This document shows positions 22,868-31,519 of a stretch of 43,759 nucleotides of DNA, in pieces. This DNA is from Methylobacterium sp. DB0501 (lineage in GTDB: Bacteria; Pseudomonadota; Alphaproteobacteria; Rhizobiales; Beijerinckiaceae), in the NCBI RefSeq assembly GCF_011043735.1, contig NZ_JAAKGV010000036.1, positions 1 through 43,759 on the forward strand, given 5' to 3'. The notes under the pieces were generated by a model. The model searched no databases. It saw only the letters and a program-made list of their open reading frames with translations, and was not told the origin of the DNA. Position 1 is the stretch's first letter, and each line of letters opens with the position of its first letter. The translations under genes and the position numbers were made by a program.

Positions 22868-23019
22868 GTTTCCTCCTCGCAGCCTGATGCACCAAACTCG
22901 CCGATGAACCACTTCAATAGGGGCGGATCACTGAACAACTGACGGATAACTCCACCGTCATACGAATGACAATTTTCAATGGTAAGCATGCCAAGTGCAT
23001 GATGGCTGACATCACTCAT
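22868..23019 (-). pseudogene. Possible N-terminal stump cut by IS256
   Basis: On the reverse strand an ATG at 23019 opens MSDVSHHALGMLTIENCHSY and continues to the element edge at 22868, where about 50 codons end. The sequence is AT-richer than the stump on the other side of the element and the frames do not join, so the two are probably unrelated genes. No family recognised and no ribosome site seen. Confidence 0.3.
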
Positions 23020-23121
23020 GGAGTGAATTTCAAGGAATTTTGGTGAAGGGGGTGGTAAAATTAAGAGTTTGGCCGAAGCTTGGCTCGTCAGGTTTGTGTG
23101 CGCTAATCGATGTAGCATCTG

Positions 23122-25287
23122 ATGAATTATAATGTCCAATCACAAATGCGACGCTGTTTTTCCGCACCCAGACGAGCGCCGATCGCTACAGTTTTTAGCG
23201 TCCTAGCGATAGTCATCAATGCCGTGTCACCTGGGCGAGCTGCTGATCGAACGGCCGTAGAACCGCGCTCGTCTTTACTCCCAGCCTTCGTCGGCTGGTC
23301 GGGGGGCTACGCTGGCATCGAGGGCAGCGCCGGTGGTTCTTATGGAGCCTACAACTTCGGTCCGACTACGATTGGCGCAGGCGCTGTTCCAGCCTTCAAA
23401 ACAGGCGATGCAACAGGCCGGAGCGATCGAGGGCGTGAGGCCACCACCGCTGTCGGTGGCGTCTTCGGCGGCTGGAACTGGCAGCAGGGCTCCTGGATTT
23501 ACGGCCTTGAGGTCAGTATTGATGGCGCGAACCTGAAGCGGCCTGTGGCCTCGACGGTGCCCGGGTTCGGCTACGCGGACATCAATCCGGCCTTCAATCT
23601 GATCCGCGGCAAAACCGATCTCTATGGCATGCTGCGGGCTCGCTTCGGCTACAGCTTCGATCGCTACCTCGTCTACGCAACCTTCGGACTAGCGGGTGCG
23701 AACGCACGCTTCCTGGCGAGCTATCCAAATCTCGCCAGCAATGGAGCTGCAGCCTCCCAGCGGGATATGTCCTACCTCGGCTTTACGCTGGGTGCAGGCG
23801 CGCAGTTCGCGATCCATCCGAATTTCGCCGTTGGTATCGACTACCGCTATATCGATCTAGGTGACAGCAGCCGTTTTGGCTTTGGTATCGTGCCGGGTAG
23901 TACGGGCGGGCCGGTGACGACCCAAGCGAACTTTACCTCGCACCAGATGATGGCGCGCCTGATGTGGTTCCCGGAAGGCTTGCGCCTGTCCCCAGAACCG
24001 CATGAGGCGGCTCTGCATGACCCAGACAACGGCGACACCGGCCGCTTCTCGCTACACGGACAAACGACGCTAGTTGCTCAGGGCGTATCAGGCTTCCGCT
24101 CGCCCTACCTTGGGCCACAGAGCCTTGTGCCGCATCAGGCACAGCAGACAACAACGGCGACCGCCTTCCTGGGTTTTAAGATCACGGAGGGAACCGAGTT
24201 CTACTATAACCCTGAGTTCAGTCAAGGCTTCGGTCTAAGCCGGACACTTGGCGTGGCAGGGTTCGTCAACGGCGAGGCGCAGAAGGCCGGCGCGCCATTT
24301 CCGAAGCTGCGCTCAAGCCGCTACTTTGTGCGCCAGACCTTCGGCCTCGGCGGTGAGACGGAAGATGTGCTCGATGGGCCGAACCAAGTGGCAACTCAGC
24401 GTGATGTGGAGCGGATCACGGTGGTTGCTGGCAAGTTCGCGATGGGTGACTTCTTCGATGGCAACGTCTATGCCCACGATCCTCGCGTCGACTTCTTCAA
24501 CTGGGCGCTCTGGGCTTCCTCAGCCTGGGACTTTCCCGCCAATCTTGCCGGCTACACGCAAGGCGTAGTCGTCGAGTACAACCGCAAGGAGTTTGCAGTC
24601 CGGGCCGCCTATGCGCAAGTGCCAAAGGAGCCGAGCAGTAATGTTCTCGATCCACGCATCCTTCAGAAAGGTGGCCTGAATGTCGAACTCGAAGTCCGTT
24701 ATAGTGTCCTCGACCAAGCCGGCCGGCTCCGGTTTGGAGCGTTCTCGAACGAGGGACGCTCAGCAAACTACAGAGAAGCGGTGACGCTCACGGGCTTGGA
24801 TCCGGTCGCATTCCCAGATGCGAACACGGCCGCACTGGCGAACCGGAAAAATCGCAACAAGAGCGGTGGCTATATCAACCTTGAGCAGGCCTTGAGCCCA
24901 ACGCTTGGCATGTTCGCGCGTATCAGTGCCTCTGATGGCCGCAACGAGAGCCTCTCCTTCGCCGATATCGACCGTAGCGCCTCCGGCGGCTTCTCGCTCA
25001 AAGGCACGACCTGGGGAAGATCCGATGATGCCGTCGGCATCGGGGCGGCGATCAACGGCATCTCCCGCTCGCATAGGGAATTCTTCGCGAAGGGAGGTCT
25101 GGGCCTCGTCATCGGCGAGGGCCAGCTCCGCTACAGGCCTGAGACCATCCTGGAGACGTATTACTCCGTCAGCCTGACCAGAGATGTAGCACTGTCACTG
25201 GATTATCAGTTTGTGGCAAACCCGGGCTACAACAGAGATCGTGGGCCTGCCCATTTCTTCAGTGCGCGTTTGCACACGGATTTCTGA
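23122..25287 (+). CDS. Two-barrel outer-membrane protein: Omp25/31-type barrel fused to an OprB-type porin
   Basis: A 721-residue protein with a signal peptide (basic start, hydrophobic ATVFSVLAIVINAV, cleavage near GRA-ADR); an ATG at 23149 is an alternative start. Residues about 50-285 resemble the alphaproteobacterial Omp25/31 8-strand barrel: WSGGYAGIEGSAGGSYG, VGGVFGGWNWQ, LVYATFGLAGAN, AVGIDYRYIDLGDS, MMARLMWFP. Residues about 310-721 resemble OprB/carbohydrate-selective porins: TLVAQGVSGFRSPY, TEFYYNPEFSQGFGLS, VVAGKFAMGDFFD, a terminal YQFVANPGYNRDRGPAHFFSARLH and a final Phe for BAM recognition. Each half matches a complete family, so this is a natural fusion. Substrate unknown. Confidence 0.8.
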   Translation: MNYNVQSQMRRCFSAPRRAPIATVFSVLAIVINAVSPGRAADRTAVEPRSSLLPAFVGWSGGYAGIEGSAGGSYGAYNFGPTTIGAGAVPAFKTGDATGRSDRGREATTAVGGVFGGWNWQQGSWIYGLEVSIDGANLKRPVASTVPGFGYADINPAFNLIRGKTDLYGMLRARFGYSFDRYLVYATFGLAGANARFLASYPNLASNGAAASQRDMSYLGFTLGAGAQFAIHPNFAVGIDYRYIDLGDSSRFGFGIVPGSTGGPVTTQANFTSHQMMARLMWFPEGLRLSPEPHEAALHDPDNGDTGRFSLHGQTTLVAQGVSGFRSPYLGPQSLVPHQAQQTTTATAFLGFKITEGTEFYYNPEFSQGFGLSRTLGVAGFVNGEAQKAGAPFPKLRSSRYFVRQTFGLGGETEDVLDGPNQVATQRDVERITVVAGKFAMGDFFDGNVYAHDPRVDFFNWALWASSAWDFPANLAGYTQGVVVEYNRKEFAVRAAYAQVPKEPSSNVLDPRILQKGGLNVELEVRYSVLDQAGRLRFGAFSNEGRSANYREAVTLTGLDPVAFPDANTAALANRKNRNKSGGYINLEQALSPTLGMFARISASDGRNESLSFADIDRSASGGFSLKGTTWGRSDDAVGIGAAINGISRSHREFFAKGGLGLVIGEGQLRYRPETILETYYSVSLTRDVALSLDYQFVANPGYNRDRGPAHFFSARLHTDF

Positions 25288-25622
25288 TCGGGCCATTGAT
25301 ATACTGTCACTCTCCCACTCTACCTGTTTGGTAACGGAATGTTGTTGGGATGCAGCGCGTTGGGCGATCAAAGCGTATGCGTGGCGCTTTGGTAGTGTGC
25401 GCCGCCGTGCTGCAGCCAGTCCGGCCCTGGCTGCGCCGCCGAGCTTGGTGCGGATTGAATCAAACGCCACTCTTCCGAAACAGTAAGCTCTCGGCGATGC
25501 TTCCTTTTACCTACACTCAGGGTCAAGCTTGGATCGTTGCGCGATCGGCGTCACCCGTGATTGAAGGGCTTCTGAACCCTTGGACGACGAGGTGTTCCAT
25601 GCCCGTTGCCACACGGTGCTGA
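25288..25622. other. Gene-free stretch after the porin
   Basis: Only short open frames without ribosome sites or recognisable content are seen. It ends at the transposase remnant that begins at 25623. Confidence 0.5.
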
Positions 25623-25838
25623 TGGGAAGAGGAACTCGCCGAAAGCACGTTCGCCGATGCCAGCCTCGAGCAGCGGCTGCACCGGCTCGTCGGACAGATG
25701 GACCGCAGCCTCGGCGGCTATCTCGCTCGCTCACGCGCTCCGCCGCCCGGCAATCTCGTCATGTGGCGCGGCTTTGCACGGCTCACCGACATTGCGCTCG
25801 GAGCCGCCGTCGCGCGGACATCGCCAGGATGTGGGTAA
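25623..25838 (+). pseudogene. IS4/Tn5-like transposase relic
   Basis: With no start codon, the frame reads EELAESTFADASLEQRLHRLVGQMDRSLGG, like the N-terminal DNA-binding part of Tn5-type transposases. It then jumps to PPGNLVMWRGFARLTDIALGA, like their C-terminal end. The whole catalytic centre is missing. It marks an old insertion just upstream of the flagellar relic. Confidence 0.5.
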
Positions 25839-26019
25839 AAGGAAGCCTCACCGAACGCTTACGTCGTCGCCACCGTCGCGCTCAAGACCAAGGCGATGCT
25901 CTTCGGCACTCTGCTCGCTACCATTACAGCCTCATGCAAGGTTATGAACCTACACCTTCGTTTGGAGGAGCGCGCGTGGCTCGCGTTCCGACCCTGGTGC
26001 AAAGCTTGGAGCTAGCGAC

Positions 26020-26403
26020 ATGACTGAGGTCTACCTATTCGATCTGGCATCGAAGCAGGCACGCTATCTTGCCGTGCGGCAGGCAACCATTGCGGGTAAT
26101 GTCGCGAACGCGAACACACCGGGATACAAGGCCAGGGACGTGGTACCATTTTCTCAGGTGATGGCTCAGACTCACCTCGAATTGGCAGTCACGGCCTCTG
26201 CCCATACCAGCATTTTGGCGAGCGATGCTCCTGTGCGGACAATGCAGTCTCGGGAAGGCTGGGATGTTCTAGAAACGTCAAGCGCCGTCAGTCTTGAGCA
26301 AGAGATGCTAAAGGCAAACGATGTTTCGCGTCAGCATAACCTTAATATCGGAGTCACAAAGGCGTTTGATCGCATGTTGAGTCTTGCTATTAGGGGCGCA
26401 TAA
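26020..26403 (+). CDS. flgB: Flagellar basal-body rod protein FlgB
   Basis: A 127-residue protein, the normal length for FlgB. The N-terminus contains the rod-protein signature LAVRQATIAGNVANANTPGYKARDVVPF. The C-terminal helix SLEQEMLKANDVSRQHNLNIGVTKAFDRMLSLAIRGA is typical of alphaproteobacterial FlgB. GGAG lies nine bases before the ATG. FlgB forms the proximal rod in the periplasm, but here it stands alone. Only a broken flgC follows and no other flagellar genes are present, so this is a stray fragment of a chromosomal flagellar cluster. Whether it is expressed is unknown. Confidence 0.88.
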   Translation: MTEVYLFDLASKQARYLAVRQATIAGNVANANTPGYKARDVVPFSQVMAQTHLELAVTASAHTSILASDAPVRTMQSREGWDVLETSSAVSLEQEMLKANDVSRQHNLNIGVTKAFDRMLSLAIRGA

Positions 26404-26419
26404 TAGTGATTCTTGTCAC

Positions 26420-26660
26420 ACATCCAAGTTCGAAGCTGAGAGGTTTTGGCCGATAACGCCGCCTCCTCGACAGAAGTCACCCTGACTACCCCACTGCCGA
26501 TGTGAGCGGCAATCTCGAGATGCCCAACGTCTATCCCGTCACTGAGATGGCTGGGTTGCGCGCAGCCATGGGCACCTACGAGTTCGATCTGAAGGTGATT
26601 GCGACGCTCGATGACCTCAACAGGCGCACCATCGACCTGCTTAAAGTAAGCGCTCGGTGA
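26420..26660 (+). pseudogene. flgC: flgC remnant, deleted, frameshifted and interrupted by IS66
   Basis: A short N-terminal FlgC piece (SSKLR, then VLADNAASSTE in the next frame) is joined to the C-terminal third (SHPDYPTADVSGNLEMPNV, EMAGLRAAMGTYEFDL, RRTIDLLK), so most of the middle is gone. IS66 is inserted inside the last codons. The present frame ends KVSAR with bases from IS66, while the original end (AAA-GTC-TAA) survives at 29131-29139 beyond the element. Confidence 0.75.
26638..26645. repeat. IS66 target-site duplication, left copy
   Basis: TGCTTAAA here is repeated at 29126-29133, exactly outside the two ends of the IS66 element. Eight bases is the normal IS66 duplication. Confidence 0.92.
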
Positions 26661-26672
26661 CGGAGCCACTGG

Positions 26673-28229
26673 TCAGGCGGCCTGCTCGGCTCTACCGGTC
26701 GGCATCCAGTTCCAGGGCAGCAGATCGGCCAAGCGCTTGGCCGGATGATCGGCGATGCGCGTGAGCACATCGCGCAGGTAGCCCTCGGGATCGAGCCCGT
26801 TCATCTTCGCCGTCTCGATCAGCGTGTAGAACGCCGCCGCCCGCTCGGCGCCCAGCTCTGATCCCGCGAACAGGTAGTTCTTGCGCCCGACCGCCACGCA
26901 GCGCAGCGCCCGCTCGGCCGCGTTGTTGTCGAGGGTGAGACGGCCGTCGTCGAAGGTTCGCATGAGCGCCGGCCAGCGCGCCAGCATATAGCGTAGCGCC
27001 TTGGCCAGGTCGGACCGGCCCGGCACCTGGGCCAGGCTCGTCTCGGCAAACGCCTTCAGCGCCTCGGCCAGCGGCTTCGACCGCATTTGTCGCTCGCGGG
27101 TACGAGCATCAGGCGGCTTGCCGTGCAGGTCGCGCTCGACCCCGTAGAGCGCCCCGATCCGCTCCAGCGCCTCCGCCGCAAGCGCCGAGCCCGTCGCGGC
27201 GTGCACGTCGAAGATCTTGCGTCGCACATGCGCCCAGCACGCCGCCTCGGTCAGGGCACCGCCCGCACGCCCGGCCTCGTACAGCCCGTTGAAGCCGGCA
27301 TAGCCGTCGGCCACCAGCACGCCGGAGAAGGCCGCCAGGTGGGCGAGCGGGCGCTCGCCTCGACGGTCGGGAGAGGCGAAGAACACCGCCGCCGGCGGGC
27401 GGGCGCCGCCGTGGGGACGCTCATCCCGGACGTAGGTCCACAGCCGTCCGGTGCTCGTCTTGCCCGTGCCGGGCGCCAGCACCGGGATCGGCGTGTCGTC
27501 GCCGTGCAGGACGTCCGAGCCCCCGATCACCTCCCGGCGCAGAAGTTCGGTCAGCGGCTGCAGCGTGGCCGCGGTCGCGCCGAGCCAGCCCGAGAGCGTC
27601 GAGGTCGCCAGATCGACGCCGTCGCGCGCATAGATCTCGGCTTGGCGATACAGCGGCAAGTGGTCGTCGAACTTCGCCACCGCGATGTGGGCCAGGAGCC
27701 CCGGACCAGCCCGCCCGCGGGGAACCGCATGGTGGGGAGCCGGTGCCTGGACCACCTGCTCGCAGGCGCGGCAGGCGAACGCCTCGCGGATGTGACGCAC
27801 GACCTTGAACCGGCCCGGCACGTAGTCGAGGCTCTCGGTGACGTCCTCGCCGATCCGGCGCAAGCTCCCGCCGCAGGCCGGGCAGGCGCAGGGACCGGCG
27901 TGGACCACGCTCTCGCGCGGCAGGTGGGCCGGCAGGTCCCGCCGGGCGGGCTTGAGCCGTGCGGCCTCCCTCGCCTCGGCGACGACCAACGCGCCGGCCA
28001 GACGCTCGGCCTCGTCGACCTCCAGCGCTTCGATGGCCAGTTCGAGCTGCTCGAGGCGCGGGCCGAACTTCTCGGACGAGGTGCCGAACCGCGCCCGCTT
28101 CAGCCGGGCGAGCTCGCCACGCAGCTTCTCGATCAGGGTGCTGGCATGGACCGCCTCGCGCGCCAGGCCGACGATCAGACGCTTGAGCGCGTTGACGTCG
28201 TCGGGCAGCGTCGCAAGATCGAGAGCCAT
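26673..28229 (-). CDS. tnpC: IS66 transposase TnpC
   Basis: A 518-residue IS66 DDE transposase. The N-terminal leucine-zipper helix (LIEKLRGELARLKRARFGTSSEKFG) comes first. A zinc-binding segment follows (CACPACGGSLRRIGEDV). The catalytic core contains LHGDDTPIPVLAPG with the first Asp, VLVADGYAGFNGLYE with the second, and LDNNAAERALR with the Glu. The C-terminal IS66 domain reads SELGAERAAAFYTLIETAKMNGLDPEGYL. Length and motifs are complete. It is last of the three transposition genes and needs TnpA and TnpB for efficient movement. Confidence 0.95.
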   Translation of the reverse strand: MALDLATLPDDVNALKRLIVGLAREAVHASTLIEKLRGELARLKRARFGTSSEKFGPRLEQLELAIEALEVDEAERLAGALVVAEAREAARLKPARRDLPAHLPRESVVHAGPCACPACGGSLRRIGEDVTESLDYVPGRFKVVRHIREAFACRACEQVVQAPAPHHAVPRGRAGPGLLAHIAVAKFDDHLPLYRQAEIYARDGVDLATSTLSGWLGATAATLQPLTELLRREVIGGSDVLHGDDTPIPVLAPGTGKTSTGRLWTYVRDERPHGGARPPAAVFFASPDRRGERPLAHLAAFSGVLVADGYAGFNGLYEAGRAGGALTEAACWAHVRRKIFDVHAATGSALAAEALERIGALYGVERDLHGKPPDARTRERQMRSKPLAEALKAFAETSLAQVPGRSDLAKALRYMLARWPALMRTFDDGRLTLDNNAAERALRCVAVGRKNYLFAGSELGAERAAAFYTLIETAKMNGLDPEGYLRDVLTRIADHPAKRLADLLPWNWMPTGRAEQAA

Positions 28230-28308
28230 GCCAACAGCTTAGCTCTCGCCAAGGGCCGTCGCCACCGGTTCTGGCACCCGACGTAGCCGCCTCGGTAGTC
28301 TGCCGCTC

Positions 28309-28656
28309 TCAGCCCGCGATCGTCGGCCGGTCGGTGCGCAGCGGCGCACGCCAGTCAATCCCCTCCAGAAGCATGGCGAGCTGGGCCGGCGTCAATGCAG
28401 CAGCGGCACCGGCGGTGGACGGCCAGACGAAGCGCCCCTTCTCCAGGCGCTTGGCGAACAGGCACAGGCCCTGGCCGTCCCACCACAGCACCTTGATCAG
28501 GTGGCCCTGCCGCCCGCGGAACACGAAGGCCTGGCCCGAGAACGGATCGCGCGCCAGATGGTCCTGGACGAGGGCGGCCAGCCCGTCGAACCCCTTGCGC
28601 ATGTCGGTGTGCCCGGTGGCCAGCCAGACGCGCGAGCCGGACGGGACGGGGATCAT
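28309..28656 (-). CDS. tnpB: IS66 accessory protein TnpB
   Basis: A 115-residue IS66 Orf2 protein with the family-defining opening MIPVPSGSRVWLATGHTDMRKGFDGLA, then the central FVFRGRQGHLIKVLWWDGQGLCLFAKRLEKGRF, and the LAMLLEGIDWR end. The start overlaps the tnpA stop by four bases. Its exact biochemical role in IS66 transposition is unknown, although mutants in related elements transpose poorly. Intact. Confidence 0.95.
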   Translation of the reverse strand: MIPVPSGSRVWLATGHTDMRKGFDGLAALVQDHLARDPFSGQAFVFRGRQGHLIKVLWWDGQGLCLFAKRLEKGRFVWPSTAGAAAALTPAQLAMLLEGIDWRAPLRTDRPTIAG

Positions 28657-29027
28657 CGGCCGAGCAGCGCGGCGATCGCGCCCTGGAGGAGCGTCAGGTC
28701 CGCTCCGGCTGCGGCCCGCACCCGGTGCCCGCCCGACAGCTCGATCTCGATCAGGCCCGACCTGGCCGGCACGTCGTCTGCCGTCGTGGCCGGAGGCGGC
28801 AGGGCGAGCGGGATGAAGCTTGGCGGGGCAGCCGCAGCCGAGGCCTGTCGCTCGGCCAGCAAGGCGCGCCGCCATCGGAACAGCAGGCTGGAGTGCAGAC
28901 CGTGCCGGCGGGCGACCTCCGAGGCGGTCGTGCCGGGATCGTCCGCCTCGGCCAGGATGATGCGCTTCTGCTCGGGCGACCAGACGCGGCGCGTGCCCGC
29001 AACGACGACATGAGGAGAGTTGGTCAT
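28653..29027 (-). CDS. tnpA: IS66 accessory protein TnpA
   Basis: A 124-residue IS66 Orf1 protein from ATG 29027. A helix-turn-helix reads RRVWSPEQKRIILAEAD, then GTTASEVARRHGLHSSLLFRWRR. The C-terminal block IEIELSGGHRVRAAAGADLTLLQGAIAAL is typical. It overlaps tnpB by four bases, so the first two genes of the element are translationally coupled. Probably binds the element ends. Confidence 0.93.
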   Translation of the reverse strand: MTNSPHVVVAGTRRVWSPEQKRIILAEADDPGTTASEVARRHGLHSSLLFRWRRALLAERQASAAAAPPSFIPLALPPPATTADDVPARSGLIEIELSGGHRVRAAAGADLTLLQGAIAALLGR

Positions 29028-29145
29028 AGGTCCAGACACAGGGCCGATACAGCGCCATCTGACGCCAGACACTGTATCCAGAGCAAAGCACTACAGACAC
29101 AAGGCGGCCTTCACCGAGCGCTTACTGCTTAAAGTCTAAGAACTG

Positions 29146-30684
29146 TCATTCGCTTGAGACGCCCTTCCGTCCCGGGCCGTGTCCCTGCGGATGAGCGCGA
29201 CGGCGAGGCCGATCGGCAAGCGCGTGCAGCATAGCTCTCCAGACCGGCTCAGGCTGCTCGGGATCGAGAAGCTCGCCCTCGCTCAAAGGCTGCATTGTTC
29301 CTGCGGCTAGTACTTCAAAGGGAACCAAGGTGCGCCCGCGACCTCCGCGTAACGCTTCGATCGTCGCAATCAGCGAACCTGTACGAGCCAGAGTGCGAGC
29401 GATGTCGTCTGGCGCGACGCCGAGGTGCTCGCCGAGAAGCGCATCGCGCAAGCCGATGATCGCTGCCGCTGTTGTCTGTGCGGTTACCGGTTCGCGCACC
29501 GCTTCGACGGCGAGATCACATTCCGTGTCGAGGCCCATCGAGCGATTGTTCAAGTTCGACGAGCCGATCCGCAGCAGGCGATCATCGACGATCAACACCT
29601 TGGCATGAACGTAGATCGGCTGGCCGGCTGCCGTCACGGGGCGGTAGAGGCGGAAGCGCCCGAAGCGGTCCGCGGACCGGAGATGCGCCAAGACACGGCT
29701 GCGCCCGCGCCCCATGGCTGTCTCCTCCAGCCAGCCCATGGCACGGTCGGGATTGACGACGACGACCTCGGGTCCGTCGGGCTCTCCCAGCCGCGCCGCC
29801 ATCGCCTCGGCGATGCAGCGCGAGGCGAAGTACTGGCTCTCGACGTAGAGCGTGTGCCGCGCCGCCGCGATGCAGGCGAGGTAGAGCTGTTCGATCTCGC
29901 GCACGCCAGGACGGCCCTGATAGGGTGGCTCGGTGCGGGCGATCCCGACCTCCACGTCGCGCAGCACCGGAGTCAGACTGTCGGGCCAGGGATCGTGATC
30001 GGTTCGGTCAGGCGGCGTAAGTCGCTCGCCAGTGGCCCGATACCAACGCTCCCGCGCCAGAGCACCGAGCACGGCAGCCGCAGCACCGTCGACCGCCACT
30101 GTGGCGTCGTGGAACGGCGCATAGGCGCGTCCCGATGGGCGCACTCGGCGCACATCCCCGTCGGCGTGCGCGCGGGTGTCCCAGCGATCGTCCGTCATGT
30201 CGATGCCGCCGCAGAAGGCGAGCACGTCGTCGATCACCACGATCTTCTGGTGATGCGAGGCGCCGACCGGATGGGCGCTGTCGAGCCGGAATTGGAAGCG
30301 TCGGGCGCGCATCCAGTTCAGCAGATAGAGGGGCGTCGTGCCACGCGCCAGCGTGCCGAGGATGCCCAAGTTCCACTGCAGCACCCGGATGCTCAAGCTG
30401 GAGCGGCGTTCGACGAGAGCAGACAGAAACGGCCCGAGTTCCTCTGGCAGGCCCGCTATCGGGTGATCGGGATCGAGCTTGATGCGGGTGTCGAACTCCC
30501 AGCCGACGAACAGAACAGAATGCTGGGCGCGCAGGAGGGCGCTGCGCAGGTGGGCGAAGTAGTCCGCCGCGTCGACGATCGGGGCGAAGCGCGCCGCCCG
30601 CTCGACCCGCCAGCACGTCCGGCCGGGCTGCAGTAGCCCCTCGCTGCCCGCGAGCGCGGGCGCTGTATGCGACGGATGGTGCAT
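29146..30684 (-). CDS. Phospholipase D-family protein (cardiolipin synthase-like)
   Basis: A 512-residue protein from ATG 30684. Two HKD catalytic motifs are present: HHQKIVVIDD (H145, K147, D152) and HAKVLIVDD (H360, K362, D367), the second followed by IGSSNLNNRS. The first is preceded by VLQWNLGILG, seen in plant-type PLD-like bacterial enzymes. There is no signal peptide or membrane span, so it is probably cytosolic or peripheral. Enzymes of this group make cardiolipin or transphosphatidylate lipids. The gene diverges from the DedA gene across ~175 bp, and a PLD plus DedA pair suggests membrane lipid remodelling. Its end lies ten bases from the surviving flgC tail. Confidence 0.85.
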   Translation of the reverse strand: MHHPSHTAPALAGSEGLLQPGRTCWRVERAARFAPIVDAADYFAHLRSALLRAQHSVLFVGWEFDTRIKLDPDHPIAGLPEELGPFLSALVERRSSLSIRVLQWNLGILGTLARGTTPLYLLNWMRARRFQFRLDSAHPVGASHHQKIVVIDDVLAFCGGIDMTDDRWDTRAHADGDVRRVRPSGRAYAPFHDATVAVDGAAAAVLGALARERWYRATGERLTPPDRTDHDPWPDSLTPVLRDVEVGIARTEPPYQGRPGVREIEQLYLACIAAARHTLYVESQYFASRCIAEAMAARLGEPDGPEVVVVNPDRAMGWLEETAMGRGRSRVLAHLRSADRFGRFRLYRPVTAAGQPIYVHAKVLIVDDRLLRIGSSNLNNRSMGLDTECDLAVEAVREPVTAQTTAAAIIGLRDALLGEHLGVAPDDIARTLARTGSLIATIEALRGGRGRTLVPFEVLAAGTMQPLSEGELLDPEQPEPVWRAMLHALADRPRRRAHPQGHGPGRKGVSSE

Positions 30685-30860
30685 CGCTGGACCTTGCTCT
30701 CTCCTGGCCCGATCGCCGCCGGTCTGGCCGCTGGAACCGGACTCTGAGCTAGAACGGGAACGCTGCCGCGTGAACCCATGTCGCCCGGACGCGTTCCCGC
30801 TGTGACCCACGCCGAGACCGGCCTGCAGCTTCGTCCGGCAAGCTCGAGGGGAGACGTGCC

Positions 30861-31472
30861 CTGTTCGACTGGATCCTCGCCACGATCGAGCGCGGCGGCT
30901 CACTCGGCGTTTTCCTGCTGATGCTCCTCGACAACGTCTTCCCGCCGATCCCTTCGGAACTCGTCATGCCGCTTGCCGGCTTCGTCTCGGCACGCGGGCA
31001 GACCAGTTTCGTGGGCGTGGTCATCAGTGGCACGGCCGGGTCGCTCGCGGGTGCCCTGATCTGGTACGGGGTTGGCCGCCGGCTCGGGCACGAGCGCCTG
31101 CTGCGCTTTGCCGCCCGGCACGGGCGCTGGTTGACCTTGAGCCCGGCCGAGGTTGAACGCGCTAGCGCTTGGTTTGTCCGCCACGGCGGTGGCGCGGTTT
31201 TTCTCGGCCGCATGATCCCGGGCGTGCGGAGCCTGATCTCGGTTCCGGCCGGCGTCGCCGGCATGCCGCTCGTGCCCTTCCTGGCCTATTCCACCATGGG
31301 AAGCGCGATCTGGACCGGCCTGCTGGCCACGGCCGGCTATCGCTTGGGCGCGGACTATCGCGCCGTCGCCGGCTTCATCGAGCCGATCGGGAACGGTGTG
31401 CTGATCCTCGCGCTCGCGCTGTACCTCTACCGCGTCCTGACCTTCAACCGGAGAGCCGGTGTGCAGGGCTGA
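30861..31472 (+). CDS. DedA-family inner-membrane protein
   Basis: About 203 residues. The family normally begins MFDWILATIERGG. Here the matching codon is CTG (LFDW...) at 30861, eight bases after GAGGGGAGA, with no ATG, GTG or TTG in frame upstream. A CTG start is therefore proposed; otherwise translation would begin at ATG 30921 and lose the first helix. Core motifs: DNVFPPIPSELVMPLAGF, IWYGVGRRLG, and FLGRMIPGVRSLISVPAGVAGM, whose arginines are essential in E. coli DedA proteins. Several membrane spans are evident. DedA proteins act as lipid flippases or support proton-motive-force homeostasis. It is 47 bp from the exchanger gene. Confidence 0.82.
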   Translation: MFDWILATIERGGSLGVFLLMLLDNVFPPIPSELVMPLAGFVSARGQTSFVGVVISGTAGSLAGALIWYGVGRRLGHERLLRFAARHGRWLTLSPAEVERASAWFVRHGGGAVFLGRMIPGVRSLISVPAGVAGMPLVPFLAYSTMGSAIWTGLLATAGYRLGADYRAVAGFIEPIGNGVLILALALYLYRVLTFNRRAGVQG

Positions 31473-31519
31473 AGCGCGCAGCACAGCAAGGAGCGCCCGG
31501 TTCTAAGGAGATCACCGGC

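Larger units (their letters stand above)
26646..29125 (-). mobile_element. IS66-family insertion sequence, complete
   Basis: Inverted repeats GTAAGCGCTCGGTGA at 26646-26660 and its complement at 29111-29125 enclose tnpA, tnpB and tnpC, all on the reverse strand and all intact. Perfect 8-bp target duplications flank it, so it arrived by transposition and nothing has rearranged since. Confidence 0.95.

Noticed and set aside
21458..22875. Target duplication around the IS256 element
   Set aside because: The 8-mers outside the inverted repeats differ, CTCGCCGA and GTTTCCTC, and no 9-mer match was found.
25839..26019. Coding sequence between the IS4-like relic and flgB
   Set aside because: Frames are open in part (AYVVATVALKTKAMLFG...), but no start, family or ribosome site could be found.
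27087..28286. 399-codon forward frame opposite the IS66 transposase
   Set aside because: Antisense shadow in GC-rich DNA; the reverse strand encodes an unmistakable TnpC.
29425..30636. 403-codon forward frame opposite the PLD-type gene
   Set aside because: Shadow frame; the reverse strand has both HKD motifs in register.
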